Positions 45,487 through 55,580 are shown, counted from the first letter of the stretch. The stretch is 64,000 nucleotides of DNA from Paenisporosarcina quisquiliarum_A (GCF_043641925.1 NZ_JBHZRU010000022.1:4093-68092), one strand, 5' to 3'. Numbers and translations are program-made. The notes: a model not told the origin generated them from the sequence alone.

Positions 45487-45605
45487 AATTGGAGTGGAAG
45501 ACGGTGACTCCAGCGGGAATAGCGTGAGCTGAAGGCCCCGGAAGAACGGAGTGATGAGGAGACTGAAGTCATGCCCGCGGAAAGCGTCCGTCTGGAACGG
45601 AAATC
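45487..45605 (+). repeat. GC-rich dispersed intergenic repeat, forward copy
   Basis: It contains GACTCCAGCGGGAATAGCG, GGCCCCGGAAGAACGGAG and CCCGCGGAAAGCGTCCGTC. The composition contrasts sharply with the AT-rich gap 45231-45683, which otherwise holds no gene. It matches 44003-44130 in the opposite orientation. Confidence 0.65.
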
Positions 45606-45642
45606 TTAGTATTTCCTATGTTTTTCTTATACTCATATACAC

Positions 45643-45677
45643 AAAAAAAGCATACGTAAAATTTCTACGTATGCTTT
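45643..45677 (-). terminator. Terminator of the 141-residue protein gene
   Basis: An AAAGCATACGTA / TACGTATGCTTT stem preceded by an A-run (U-tail on the minus strand). Confidence 0.85.
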
Positions 45678-45683
45678 CGCTTA

Positions 45684-46109
45684 TTATGAGAAGAATTTAA
45701 TTAACTGGTTGCTAGATGGTTCTTGCAATGGATATGACTCTTCAGGGTCTGCTTGACAAACCACATGAGGAGTTGGAGTTTCTTTTACGATAAACTTCCA
45801 ATGAGAAGACTTAGAAGTACTTGCTGCTTTTAATTCCTCACGCATCATTTTCTTTCTGAAATTCGCAAGTTTGGCGATTAAGAAACGTTCTTTATAACGA
45901 ATCAATAAATAACCATTGTGTGCAATACGGTTATATTTGTTCAAACTAACTTCTCGTAGGTCAAAAACATTTGTTTTGTTTTGGACAGAAGGAGAAAGAA
46001 CAAAAAAATCGCGTTTCTTAAAGATGGTTGTATTTAAATGTTGAATAAGCCCTAATTCATTTGTCAAAAAGTCCTTGTTAACGGCATTTGGTACTTGAGT
46101 ATTTTCCAT
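45684..46109 (-). CDS. Hypothetical protein
   Basis: This 141-residue soluble protein has mixed alpha/beta composition with a basic centre (RYKERFLIAKLANFRKKMM) and a VVCQADPEESYPL segment near the C-terminus. The strong RBS (AAGAGGTG) and its own terminator support a real gene. I recognise no family. Confidence 0.65.
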   Translation of the reverse strand: MENTQVPNAVNKDFLTNELGLIQHLNTTIFKKRDFFVLSPSVQNKTNVFDLREVSLNKYNRIAHNGYLLIRYKERFLIAKLANFRKKMMREELKAASTSKSSHWKFIVKETPTPHVVCQADPEESYPLQEPSSNQLIKFFS

Positions 46110-46214
46110 TCTTCACCTCTTCTTAAAAGTTCTCTTGTTTTAAGTATACTCCTATTTGACGAAAATTGCACTTTGTCAAAAAATGTCACTAGTATTGTTT
46201 AGTTCAAATGAAAA

Positions 46215-46247
46215 AAGGAAGCCACCTTTATATAAGGTCGCTTCCTA
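46215..46247 (-). terminator. Terminator of the phosphatase gene
   Basis: An AGGAAGC(C)ACC / GGTCGCTTCCT stem 14 bp past the stop codon, with an A-run on the distal side. Confidence 0.75.
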
Positions 46248-46260
46248 TAGTTTATGCGGA

Positions 46261-46684
46261 TTAGGCTTCGTATATTCGCTTTAATGCTTCTTTTAATTGA
46301 GGTTTTACATCAATTTCAGGACGTACCATTTTCACTTTCGCTTCAGCTTCATCAATCGTATCTGCTAAACGCAGTTCCATTAAGGTTGCTACAGCCATAG
46401 TTCCTGCTCTTCCACGACCTGTATTGCAATGAAAGAAAACTTTCTTGCCATCTTGATAATCCTGTACAATTTGTTTGACACCAGTACGTATGGATTCGTC
46501 TTGAAACTCACCATCATCCACAATTGGTTGATGCTTACTAATATCACCTGGATGATGCAGAAACTTCCGCTCTCAAATCGTACACAACGTCTATTTGTTC
46601 ATTTTCAATTGCATTAGGAACATCTGTTACGCCACCAATAAAAATCCGATCATCCACTAATGACTGATATGTTTTTGTGCTCAT
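46261..46684 (-). pseudogene. Dual-specificity/tyrosine phosphatase gene with a frameshift
   Basis: A start codon at 46684 with GGAGGAAA opens a frame reading MSTKTYQSLVDDRIFIGGVT and continuing to VVYDLRAE, then hits a stop near 46546. The adjacent frame continues FLHHPGDISKHQPIVDDGEF and on to the active-site loop HCNTGRGRAG (CX5R) and the end at 46261. The total length of 424 nt is one base over a codon multiple, so a single-base insertion near 46562-46570 broke a 141-codon gene. A translated downstream part keeps the catalytic loop but lacks the N-terminal half. A sequencing error is possible. Confidence 0.75.
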
Positions 46685-46695
46685 TTGTTTTCCTC

Positions 46696-48216
46696 CTAAA
46701 GAAAATTTAATGTTATCTTACCATTTGTTAATTCCAATTTCGCATTAAAGGTTTTACCGGATTTTGCTACAAAACCTTTTACAATGTCCGTTGATCCTTT
46801 AACACACAAGTCTTCTATATGCTTTACACTTAGCCTTTTTTTCAAAAAAATCGCAGGGAATGTTTGTTTACAGCCCGCCTTATAAGCTGAACATCCATAA
46901 AAATTCTTCCTTGAAATGATCGTTCCTTTTTTACAAGTTGGACATGGCGCTACTTCTTTTCTTGTTGAGGTGTTTTCAATGGTCATGTGAAAAGTTTTTT
47001 CATTTAATTGAGTCGGCACATCTAGAATGAGTTGGTTTAAATACTTAGCTATACTTCCTAAAAAGAGCTCAGACGAACCTTGTCCATTTCCAATTTTCCG
47101 TAAATAGCTCTCCCACTTCGCAGTCATCACTGGACTTGCTAATAGATTGCCATCAATGGCTTCGCATAAGACTCTTCCCTTTTCAGTAATGTTCACAATA
47201 TTTCTTTTCACTTCAATATAGCCGTGTCGTTTGATTGTTTCAATTATTCCGCTTCGTGTAGCTTCCGTGCCTAGTCCTTCCACCTCTTTTAATATGTCCG
47301 TATCTATTTGGTCTTCAACAAATTTCCCACAAGTTTTCATCATGGCAATCAGTTGCCCTTCGGTATATGGCTTCGGCGGTGAAGTTTTACCTTCTTGAAT
47401 AGTTGCTTTACTTTTTACTTCTTCATGAAGTTTCAATTGAGGTAAAGTTGGTTCTTTAGTAGATGCAGGTTCCTTTTCATTTGAAAATAAAGATTTCCAG
47501 CCTTTATCAATTTCTGTTTTTCCAGTGGAATGAAAAGCCAGTCCATTTACGTCTGTTTGTACGTTTGTTTCTTGATATAAATAATTGGTATGGAACATCG
47601 CGAGAGTCGTTCGAACCACTTCTTCGTATAAATTACGTTCGTCAGGTGCCAATCCAGCTAAAACTTTGTCACTCGGAATTTTTTTGGTGGGGATAATGGC
47701 GTAATGTTCTTGAACTTTCGTATTGTCGACATAACGACTATTTGCTTTTCGCGATGCTACTTCAAATGGTTGTTGAATTATTTTTTGATAAGATTCTACT
47801 TGGTTTTCGAGATATGCAAACTCATTTAGTGTTATAAATTGTGTGTCAGTCCTCGGGTAAGTCACTAATTTCTTTTCATACAATTTTTGCATCGTTGAAA
47901 GAACTTTTGCTGGACTATACTTCCACTTGCGATTTGCCGTTGCTTGCAGAGTAGACAATGCATGCAATTTTGGTGGAAGTATTCTTTTATCTTCCGTTTT
48001 AAGTTTTGTAATCACACCAGGAATTGTTCCATCAATTACGTGTTTTGTTAATAGTTCTTGGGCTTCTTCCCGCGTCTTATACTTACCTTTGACTTTACCT
48101 TTATATACACCGTGTTCGGCTTTAAAGACTCCCTCTAATTCAAAAAATGGCTCTGGATTAAAACGTTCGATTTCTAATGCACGCTGATATATCAAATAAA
48201 CAGTAGGTGATTGCAC
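46696..48216 (-). pseudogene. topB: DNA topoisomerase III, 3' part only (topB split by an insertion)
   Basis: The 506 codons match the C-terminal two-thirds of TopB. They begin at VQSPTVYLIYQRALEI, within the family's conserved GRVQ(T/S)PT motif, and continue through the active-site tyrosine segment KLVTYPRTDTQF to a C-terminal zinc-ribbon (CPTCKKGTI and YGCSAYKAGC). The Toprim domain (about 200 N-terminal residues) is absent. Upstream of the GTG at 48216 the frame reads unrelated residues and soon a stop. The remnant cannot be an active topoisomerase. The 5' part should lie beyond the far end of the inserted element. Confidence 0.88.
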
Positions 48217-48255
48217 TTGTATAACTCTTTTAGGGTGTTATTAAAAAAACAAGTG
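48202..48255. other. Left junction of the inserted element (att-like site)
   Basis: topB sequence ends at about 48216-48217. Across the junction lies the inverted repeat CACTTGT (48214-48220) / ACAAGTG (48249-48255), and just inside it the tandem CCTTACTTA copies at 48273-48295. These are plausible recombinase-binding features of the element end. The exact crossover point needs the other end or an empty site. Confidence 0.55.
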
Positions 48256-48403
48256 GATTTAGCACTTTAACCCTTACTTAATCCTTACTTACAAGCAATT
48301 TATTAATACTTGAGTATTTAACCAAAAAATGAATTCTAGGTTATAATCACTTTATAGGATTTTTGTTAAATTATTTTGTTTATTAATGAAAGAGGGTAAA
48401 TAG

Positions 48404-49708
48404 ATGGAATTATATGTAGTTCGGGAATATGACATATTAGAAGTAAATGGAGAAGTTGAAACTTATATTTCAACAATTGGAATTGGCATTAAGAATACAA
48501 GAACAAATATTATCTATCCCTCACCAATTACAAATTTTATAAAATCAATGTATAGAAATAAAGGTAAATCCCTAAGCAGCCAACGAAATAGTGCATATGC
48601 AGTAACTAGATTTTTAAATTACATAACACGTCAAATTAGTGAAGAAAATAATGATTTTATAGATTTAAAAAATATTGGTTTATGTGGTCTAGGATTAATT
48701 CATGGTTCACAATATATTTCTTTTTTATCCTTAAAAGTTAATGCAGGGAGTCTTTCCACTAACTATGTTAATGACCAGATGCAATATTTAATCAAGTTTT
48801 ACTACTGGTTAAAAATCCAAGGAATTATCCATGACGATTTTAAGATTGAATACAAATCTATAAAAAGAGGGAATTTTGAGAGAATAGTTGAGGTCAACCC
48901 CTTCGACAATTTTGAACTAGGTACTATTTTAACTGGTAGAGATGAAAGAGTTTTAAATAAATTATCGGATTTCGGTTCAAACAGATATAATCTGACTATA
49001 AAATTTATCAACATTGCCAGAAATGTTGCACCAGAAATTGTTTTAGGCATATGTTTTCAGTTTTTTGGAGGAGTAAGAAGATCCGAGGTAGTGAACTTAA
49101 CACGTCAAAGTATAATAAATCACGGAGATGGGTTAATCCTACATATAAGAGATAATCAAAAATTGCTATTTCCCAATGTAAAAAATACTTCTGATATTCA
49201 AGTGAAGACACCAAGGAATCAAACTCTTTTAATGAATGACTTAATGTTAAACATTTATAAAGAACATTTAAGTAGACTTGATGGTTTTAAAAGAAAAAAC
49301 AATAATTCAAATGTTTTGTTTGCTTCTGAACATACTGGTTTGCCTATAACAGGAAAGCAATATCATTCTAAATTTATGAAAGTAAAAAAAGCTTTATTAA
49401 ATACTCTTAGTACAGAAGAAAACATAAATGACTACCTATTGTTAGCTGAAACTAGCTGGTCTACTCACATCGGTAGGGGTATATTTACTAACTTTTTACT
49501 TGATCTTGGACTTAATCCAACTCAAATAGCTATAGCAAGGGGTGATAGAAATATAAACTCTGCACTGGCATATGTTGATGAAAAGACCGCTATTGAAAAT
49601 ATGAAAGTGGCTATCAATAATATTCGCGAGGCTTACGAAAAAAGAGAATCAATAATTAATTCAGAGACATTAAAAAAGTGGAGAGAGGTGGAAAATGGAT
49701 ATTTCTAA
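48404..49708 (+). CDS. ginA: Tyrosine recombinase A of a GInt/Tn554-like module
   Basis: This 434-residue site-specific recombinase has a helical N-terminal core-binding part (about 1-170) and a catalytic domain with Arg in GGVRRSEVVNL (about residue 224), HxxR in STHIGRGIFTNFLL (about 357-360) and the nucleophile in SALAYVDEK (Tyr about 389). It is related to Tn554 TnpA and to GinA of GInts, in which three recombinases act together. A promoter with TATAAT at about 48341 lies upstream. It overlaps the next gene by 14 bp. Confidence 0.85.
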   Translation: MELYVVREYDILEVNGEVETYISTIGIGIKNTRTNIIYPSPITNFIKSMYRNKGKSLSSQRNSAYAVTRFLNYITRQISEENNDFIDLKNIGLCGLGLIHGSQYISFLSLKVNAGSLSTNYVNDQMQYLIKFYYWLKIQGIIHDDFKIEYKSIKRGNFERIVEVNPFDNFELGTILTGRDERVLNKLSDFGSNRYNLTIKFINIARNVAPEIVLGICFQFFGGVRRSEVVNLTRQSIINHGDGLILHIRDNQKLLFPNVKNTSDIQVKTPRNQTLLMNDLMLNIYKEHLSRLDGFKRKNNNSNVLFASEHTGLPITGKQYHSKFMKVKKALLNTLSTEENINDYLLLAETSWSTHIGRGIFTNFLLDLGLNPTQIAIARGDRNINSALAYVDEKTAIENMKVAINNIREAYEKRESIINSETLKKWREVENGYF

Positions 49709-52622
49709 GGAAAAATTATACCGAAAATTTGAGATAGCAAAACTTCTGGAAGTTTCATATACAGGTAAATTAAAAAAGATATTTAAAGAATATAATTTCC
49801 ATCCTGTTCTGACCGATGAAAATAATATTGAATATTATCAGGCAAGTGTATTAGAATTTTTAATTAATAAACAGAATGAGCTTTACCAATATTTCAATGA
49901 AACTTATTATACCTATGCCGAAACAATATCACTATCACTAAATGTAACTTCATATGACTTGAATTTATCTAACCCTATAGAAATACCAAATCTAATAAAG
50001 ATCAAGAAATTTCAATATTCTAGGCTCGGATATGAAATAAAAGCACTTAATAAAAGAATCGAACAAAAAGAAATTCTTCAGACATCATCCTCCTATTCAA
50101 CCAGAGAAGTTTTGTTATTATTCAATTTTAGAGATATTGAAAAACTTTTAAAAGAGAATAATATTGAACCAATAATAAAAAAACAAGTTGGTAGAAAATT
50201 CTATAGGTGGAGCAAAAAAGAAATTGACAATTTATTAATAGAAAGAACAAAACAATACAACTATTTCGACAAAAACTTTTTGACAAATAACGAGGTGAAA
50301 GAATTATTAAATATTACATTGATTAATAGTATTTTGATAAAGAAAGCGAATTTAGTTACTGAGAAGCTACCTTCACTTATAAAATATAATCGTTTTCAAA
50401 GTACGCACATTGTCTATACCAAAAATTCAATTATGGAATATATTGAATTTAAAAAAGAAAAAGAAAAAAATATATTAAAATCTAAACTAGAAAAGAAAAA
50501 GAAGATTAATTTAAAAAATGAAATGTTATTAAATAATTTCATTACATTAACCAATATTAGTGATTTATTGGGATTATCATTACAAATTACGAAAGAAGTC
50601 TTAAAAGAGAATGATTTAGAACCAAAGTATATAAATAATAGTGGTAAACACTATTTAAAGAGTGCTATTCACTTACTTAAGGAAAACCAAGATCTTCTCT
50701 ATAAAACATTTGAAAAAGAGTACATGACAATGAATGAGATACGTTCAGAAAAAAAAATCGGATTAAAACCATATCGTAATTTAACCTCCATATCGGTTCC
50801 TAAAATCATCATGAAAGGCAAATATAAATCGAAAATTTATGTTTACCCTAAAGTTGAGATTGAGGAATTATATGTTATTCGTAAAAAAGAACAGCACTTA
50901 AAAGAAATACTAAAAGATGTAAGTATTCCCTTCCCTGTTTTTGAAAAATTAATATCTGAAAAAGGTATTAACTTCTCACCTAATGCAACATTAACTAAAA
51001 AATATTGGACTTCTTTTGTGAGACAAAAGTTAAATAAAACCCAAGGTAGTAAGGCTAATGTAAAAGTTCTAATTAATCGTTTAGTAACAATTACAGGTAT
51101 AATTGCTAACTCGACAATAGAAAAAGAGATATTTTCCTATTCAACAAATGAATTAAATTTATTGTTTTTTAACACTGAATTATATCTTGATTATCAAGTA
51201 GTCATTTTCTCGTTTTTTAATGTAATTAACGATGAGACACATTTTAATATATTTGATTTCGCGAAACTTAAGAATCCTAATATAGTTAGAAGAAGTAAAG
51301 TGACTAACAATAAACAAGTATACTCACCTAAGCAGTTTATAGAACTTTTAGATTATGCAAGTAAAGTAGAATTACATAAACAAAATGCAATTATTGATAT
51401 TAATAATGCTTTAAAAAATATAAAAAAATACAAAAAATATGACTCGGCTTGGCTTTATGTTTTACTCCACTTGAATAACGGATGGCGGTCTTCTGATTTT
51501 ACTTATAAAATCCCAAGGTTGGAATTACCACCGAATATTAGTATTAATACAGATTTTTCAAAAAATCCTTTAAGTTCTAAGGAAGCAAAACTCATCATAG
51601 TTCAACTTTCAAGTAAATTACAGTCTTTCAAACATTCTAAAAACAGGAAATCAAATTACTTCTTTTGTTCTGAAGAACTAGAATATCCTCTCGCAAATGC
51701 TTTGATGATTTGTGAATTAAGAACAAGGTTAATAAATCCGAATAATATACATCTGATTGATTTTATGAATGAGGATAATGAGATGCTTACTGGTACTCAA
51801 AATTTATTTTTCAGTAATTATAGCAAGGATTTTAAATTTGGATCATTAAAAATGAATCGTACTTTCATGGGATTAATGACTGATGTAATTAAGAAAAAAA
51901 CAAATAGAAATCCTTTAGAAATTACAAAATTCATTCGAAATCACACTGATATAGAAACTACAAATGTTTACATTGATATTCCTCAAGAACACTTGGACTA
52001 TATTTCTAGTCAACTTTTTGATAAAGGATATTTTGGATATACGTATGACCTATTTTTAAAAGTATTACTTGAATCTGATCAAAACGATCCTATTAGTTCT
52101 ATAAATAAATCCAATATTATTAAAAATGTATTTGGTGATATTTATAATATTGAAAACTTATCAAAATATATAAACCACTTAGAGAAGGAAGATGAAGCGC
52201 TCCTTAATTACTTGAAAACTTTAACAAAAAAAGAACTTCTTGAAAAAATGCTTTTAATAAACCTTGGACAACTTCCTGCAAAAGAAGAGAATTATCAATG
52301 CATTTTTGGGAAGTGCATTTTTTTAGAAAGAGATTGTAGCAGGTGCCCTTTCTCTATTCCCCATTTTTATGCTTTAACCAAAATCGGTGAAAACATAGTA
52401 AAACGTCTTAATGATTATAAAGAAATTCATAATAACTCTATGTATCTAGGAGAAAAAGTAAGAATTTCAAATTTACTAATTTCAGATCTATTAATATTAA
52501 GCTACGCTAAAGAAAAGTTTGGAGAAGATGTCTTAAGTGCATTTATTAACATTGAGTATGCAGAGTTAAAGAAACAAATAAAATCACTACCTAATCCATA
52601 TGAATATATGTCAAATCAATAG
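49695..52622 (+). CDS. ginB: Very large tyrosine recombinase B of a GInt/Tn554-like module
   Basis: This 975-residue protein has about 550 residues of Lys-rich N-terminal sequence containing several repeated helix-turn-helix-like stretches (FEIAKLLEVS; TREVLLLFNFRDIEKLLKEN; TLTNISDLLGLS). It then has a recombinase domain with Arg in NNGWRSSDF (about 598) and a putative Tyr in TTNVYIDIP (about 759). The HxxR His appears replaced by Lys (KMNRTF). A C-terminal Cys cluster (CIFGKC...DCSRCPF) is typical of Tn554-type recombinases. It is longer than usual for this position. Confidence 0.8.
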   Translation: MDISKEKLYRKFEIAKLLEVSYTGKLKKIFKEYNFHPVLTDENNIEYYQASVLEFLINKQNELYQYFNETYYTYAETISLSLNVTSYDLNLSNPIEIPNLIKIKKFQYSRLGYEIKALNKRIEQKEILQTSSSYSTREVLLLFNFRDIEKLLKENNIEPIIKKQVGRKFYRWSKKEIDNLLIERTKQYNYFDKNFLTNNEVKELLNITLINSILIKKANLVTEKLPSLIKYNRFQSTHIVYTKNSIMEYIEFKKEKEKNILKSKLEKKKKINLKNEMLLNNFITLTNISDLLGLSLQITKEVLKENDLEPKYINNSGKHYLKSAIHLLKENQDLLYKTFEKEYMTMNEIRSEKKIGLKPYRNLTSISVPKIIMKGKYKSKIYVYPKVEIEELYVIRKKEQHLKEILKDVSIPFPVFEKLISEKGINFSPNATLTKKYWTSFVRQKLNKTQGSKANVKVLINRLVTITGIIANSTIEKEIFSYSTNELNLLFFNTELYLDYQVVIFSFFNVINDETHFNIFDFAKLKNPNIVRRSKVTNNKQVYSPKQFIELLDYASKVELHKQNAIIDINNALKNIKKYKKYDSAWLYVLLHLNNGWRSSDFTYKIPRLELPPNISINTDFSKNPLSSKEAKLIIVQLSSKLQSFKHSKNRKSNYFFCSEELEYPLANALMICELRTRLINPNNIHLIDFMNEDNEMLTGTQNLFFSNYSKDFKFGSLKMNRTFMGLMTDVIKKKTNRNPLEITKFIRNHTDIETTNVYIDIPQEHLDYISSQLFDKGYFGYTYDLFLKVLLESDQNDPISSINKSNIIKNVFGDIYNIENLSKYINHLEKEDEALLNYLKTLTKKELLEKMLLINLGQLPAKEENYQCIFGKCIFLERDCSRCPFSIPHFYALTKIGENIVKRLNDYKEIHNNSMYLGEKVRISNLLISDLLILSYAKEKFGEDVLSAFINIEYAELKKQIKSLPNPYEYMSNQ

Positions 52623-52631
52623 AGGTAAAAA

Positions 52632-54326
52632 ATGCTGAATATAAAGAGCGAAGAGATTGAATTGCTTGAGATTTATGTTAACGAAGAATTTGACTTAACA
52701 CGTTCAATTTTTGAGTCGAAGGAGATATTAACTAAATACTCAAATGAAAATCATTTTAATCAATGTGATTTTGATGAAGATTTATGGACTTTACATGATG
52801 AATCTCAAAAAACAAATCGTTACATAAACTTTGACCGACTAACTAACCTTAATTTCAAATCCGAACACAATTTTAAAACTATTATAAAATGCTGGGCTTC
52901 TACTTTAATTGATCGAGGATACGTTTCAGGTACTACTACTTTAACGGTAAAAAAGCTCTTGAAAACTCTTACAATATCGAATGGATTTTCACAGAATTTT
53001 ATTGAAGAAACTTTTGAATTTTTATTGAATAGAAGTGAAAGATCCCAATTATTTCTTTGCAATGCAATTCTAAACTTTATTGATTATTATCCATTAATAG
53101 ATGAAGAAGGTATCTACACAGAAAAAATATGGGAAATAAAATCAAAGATTCAGATTAGTATTGGTATTAGAGAAATTCCAAGCTCACATGATATATTAAA
53201 ATTTTCACTGGTAGTTGAGGATTATTTTAAAATTAATTTATCTGATGAGTACTATCGTAAATACTTCTGTATTTATCTTTGGTGGAATCTCACAACTATA
53301 ATACCTTTAAGAATTTCAGAGTTCTGTGATATAGATAGAAATAGTTTACTTGAGAAAAAAGATGGATTTTTTTTAAAGTTACCTAGAAAAAAACAAAATA
53401 GTCGTAGAATACAGGTTATTGATACGATTTTGATACCAAAAGAATTGGGTCTAGCAATAAAAAAATATTTAGACGTCACTGATAAATATGGTAAATCAAC
53501 CACCCTGCTTTCGTATGTGTCCTTACCGATTGAAAAGTTTTATATTAATCTAAAGATTGATTCAAATTCCTTCAGTACAAGAACAATGTCAAGAATATTA
53601 AATGACTTTTATACCGAGATTGTTTCCAAAAAATACGGATTTCGAATAATGGATCAAGAAAACATAAAACTAATTGAAACCGCATCATCTCTAAATAAAG
53701 TTATTAACAGAAAAATAAGACCTAATGATACACGACATTTGGCCTTTTTAAATCTTATGACCCAAGGCTATCATCCAGTTGAAATTGCTAGATTAGGGGG
53801 GCATGTCTCTATTTATTCTCAATACCATTATCATCAACATTTAGAATATTGGGTTGACTCTGAGGTAATGGAGTTAATGCTTAAGTTTAATTTAAACAGG
53901 AATATTGGCCAACTAACAAAAGATATATTTGATGAAAATAAATTCAAAGAAAAGTTCATATTAAGACCCAACGAGAATAAAGATGTTAAAATCCCTTTGA
54001 GTATTGGGTATTGTACGGATCCAACACAAAATTGCAAAGTTGAAGAGCATGTTTTTTGCGATGCATGGCGCATTTCATTTGATGAATATAAAGAGAAGGC
54101 AGAATATATTAAGAGAATAATTAATGAAAAAGAAAGTAACGCAAAACTACTAGTACACAATTTAATCAATCTTAATCAAATAGCTATTAAAGGATTTAAG
54201 AGTGACCTTAACTCCGAAGATAATGTCTTATTTAATCGAGAATTACAAGAAACTTCCAAGCAGTTAAAGCATTCTTTATATCAACTAGCTATGTTAAAAG
54301 AGAAGGTGACAACGAATGAGTACTAA
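52632..54326 (+). CDS. ginC: Tyrosine recombinase C of a GInt/Tn554-like module
   Basis: This 564-residue recombinase has Arg in IPLRISEFCDI (about 226), then PNDTRHLAFLNLMTQG, where Asn holds the first HxxR position (about 363-366), GGHVSIYSQYHYHQH with the nucleophile Tyr near 397, and a C-terminal Cys-containing region (CTDPTQNCKVEEHVFCDAW). It resembles Tn554 TnpB and GinC. It is in one operon with genes A, B and D; its stop overlaps the next start by 11 bp. Confidence 0.82.
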   Translation: MLNIKSEEIELLEIYVNEEFDLTRSIFESKEILTKYSNENHFNQCDFDEDLWTLHDESQKTNRYINFDRLTNLNFKSEHNFKTIIKCWASTLIDRGYVSGTTTLTVKKLLKTLTISNGFSQNFIEETFEFLLNRSERSQLFLCNAILNFIDYYPLIDEEGIYTEKIWEIKSKIQISIGIREIPSSHDILKFSLVVEDYFKINLSDEYYRKYFCIYLWWNLTTIIPLRISEFCDIDRNSLLEKKDGFFLKLPRKKQNSRRIQVIDTILIPKELGLAIKKYLDVTDKYGKSTTLLSYVSLPIEKFYINLKIDSNSFSTRTMSRILNDFYTEIVSKKYGFRIMDQENIKLIETASSLNKVINRKIRPNDTRHLAFLNLMTQGYHPVEIARLGGHVSIYSQYHYHQHLEYWVDSEVMELMLKFNLNRNIGQLTKDIFDENKFKEKFILRPNENKDVKIPLSIGYCTDPTQNCKVEEHVFCDAWRISFDEYKEKAEYIKRIINEKESNAKLLVHNLINLNQIAIKGFKSDLNSEDNVLFNRELQETSKQLKHSLYQLAMLKEKVTTNEY

Positions 54327-55062
54327 AGGACGAAAGCCTCAAATTTATCCAGGTGAAATAATTGATAAAATAATATACCAATATCTCCAATTAAATAAAA
54401 ATACAGGTCTTATTAAATATTTAGATGTACATCGATTTTCTCAAGAACTTTTTAATAAAGGTGAAACCTTAAACAACTTTAGTGAAGATTTTTGGAGAAA
54501 ACCAGGAAGACAAGGAAGGAAAGCAATTGATGGAGCAAATGAAGTGCTTGAACACACAATTTCTGTATCAGGTATATCAGAGGACAAAGTAATTGATTCG
54601 ATTGATGCAGTAAACAAATTCTTTATTGGTAAAAATGAAAATAAAGAGAAACTTATAGGCGCATTACTTATTAATGAAAACAAACTCAAAAAATATATTC
54701 TGAAAAACCAAAAAATCGAATCCGATTTAAAAAAACGCATCAATGAGATCGAACTTTTAAAAGGAGTAAACCAAAACTACTTAAAGATGCTAAATGAATA
54801 CGAAAAGATTTTTTTTCAGTGGCTTGATGCTAGTAGCCATGAAGATGTACCATTAATTAATTTAATTACCACCGGTAAAACAAGAAATAAAGTTGTGCAA
54901 CATTTGTTTAATACTATGTTTAGTGAAAATCCGAATCAGGGATATGAGAAATTCCAGGAGTTCAGGAAAAATATAAGGAAAGAAGAACTTAATAATAATA
55001 CAAAAATTGTATCCTTTAGAGAAAAGAAAGAAAACTCACTTATTGAGGATTTTAATCTCTAA
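54316..55062 (+). CDS. ginD: Coiled-coil accessory protein D of a GInt/Tn554-like module
   Basis: This 248-residue Lys/Glu-rich protein has a central predicted coiled coil (about residues 108-155, from KLIGALLINENKLKKYILKN). It lies directly after the three recombinases in the position of ginD/tnpC. Such accessory proteins are needed for or modulate transposition in related elements. It has no enzyme motif. RBS AGAAGGTG. Confidence 0.72.
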   Translation: MSTKGRKPQIYPGEIIDKIIYQYLQLNKNTGLIKYLDVHRFSQELFNKGETLNNFSEDFWRKPGRQGRKAIDGANEVLEHTISVSGISEDKVIDSIDAVNKFFIGKNENKEKLIGALLINENKLKKYILKNQKIESDLKKRINEIELLKGVNQNYLKMLNEYEKIFFQWLDASSHEDVPLINLITTGKTRNKVVQHLFNTMFSENPNQGYEKFQEFRKNIRKEELNNNTKIVSFREKKENSLIEDFNL

Positions 55063-55151
55063 CCTTATTCAAAGTAATTACTCATTCTTAAAACTAAAGG
55101 AGGGTAATTACTTTTTTTCTTGGACTAATTGTGACTTCTTATGATAAGTGT

Positions 55152-55502
55152 TTAGGGGTTTTTATATGTTTCCAATATTTCTTTAGCTATCTTATGAATT
55201 AGTTTTATATCTTTCTCAGTTTTATCTGTAAGCAAATTAACTAACATACTAATCGCTTGTTTTTTATAAATATAATCTTCATCGATATTCAAATTGAAGT
55301 TAAAAATAGATTTAGGATCTTCTTCTAAACCATTAATGACTTTTTCTAATGTCTGCAAAGTAATATTTCTATCGCCTCTTTCGATCCCCGCTAGAAATGA
55401 AGTTTGGAGTCCAGACTTTTCCGCTAATTCCTCCTGCGTTAAATTATTTATTTTTCTTATTTCTCTTATATTAATTCCTACAAGTTTAATTAAATTATCC
55501 AT
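55152..55502 (-). CDS. XRE-family transcriptional regulator
   Basis: This 116-residue protein has a helix-turn-helix domain at residues about 7-65: IREIRKINNLTQEELAEKSG and TSFLAGIERGDRNITLQTLEK. The C-terminal 50 residues may mediate dimerisation. The ATG at 55502 is preferred, as GAGAGGTG lies 6-7 bp upstream; a GTG inside the RBS is less likely. It is divergent from the DGQHR gene and probably controls it through the palindrome between them. Confidence 0.88.
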   Translation of the reverse strand: MDNLIKLVGINIREIRKINNLTQEELAEKSGLQTSFLAGIERGDRNITLQTLEKVINGLEEDPKSIFNFNLNIDEDYIYKKQAISMLVNLLTDKTEKDIKLIHKIAKEILETYKNP

Positions 55503-55580
55503 AATAATCACCTCTCTTTAAGAGTAGGTGAGCCTTATTCCAGTAAACAGATGAATATGATATAACTTCCATTGAAAAAT

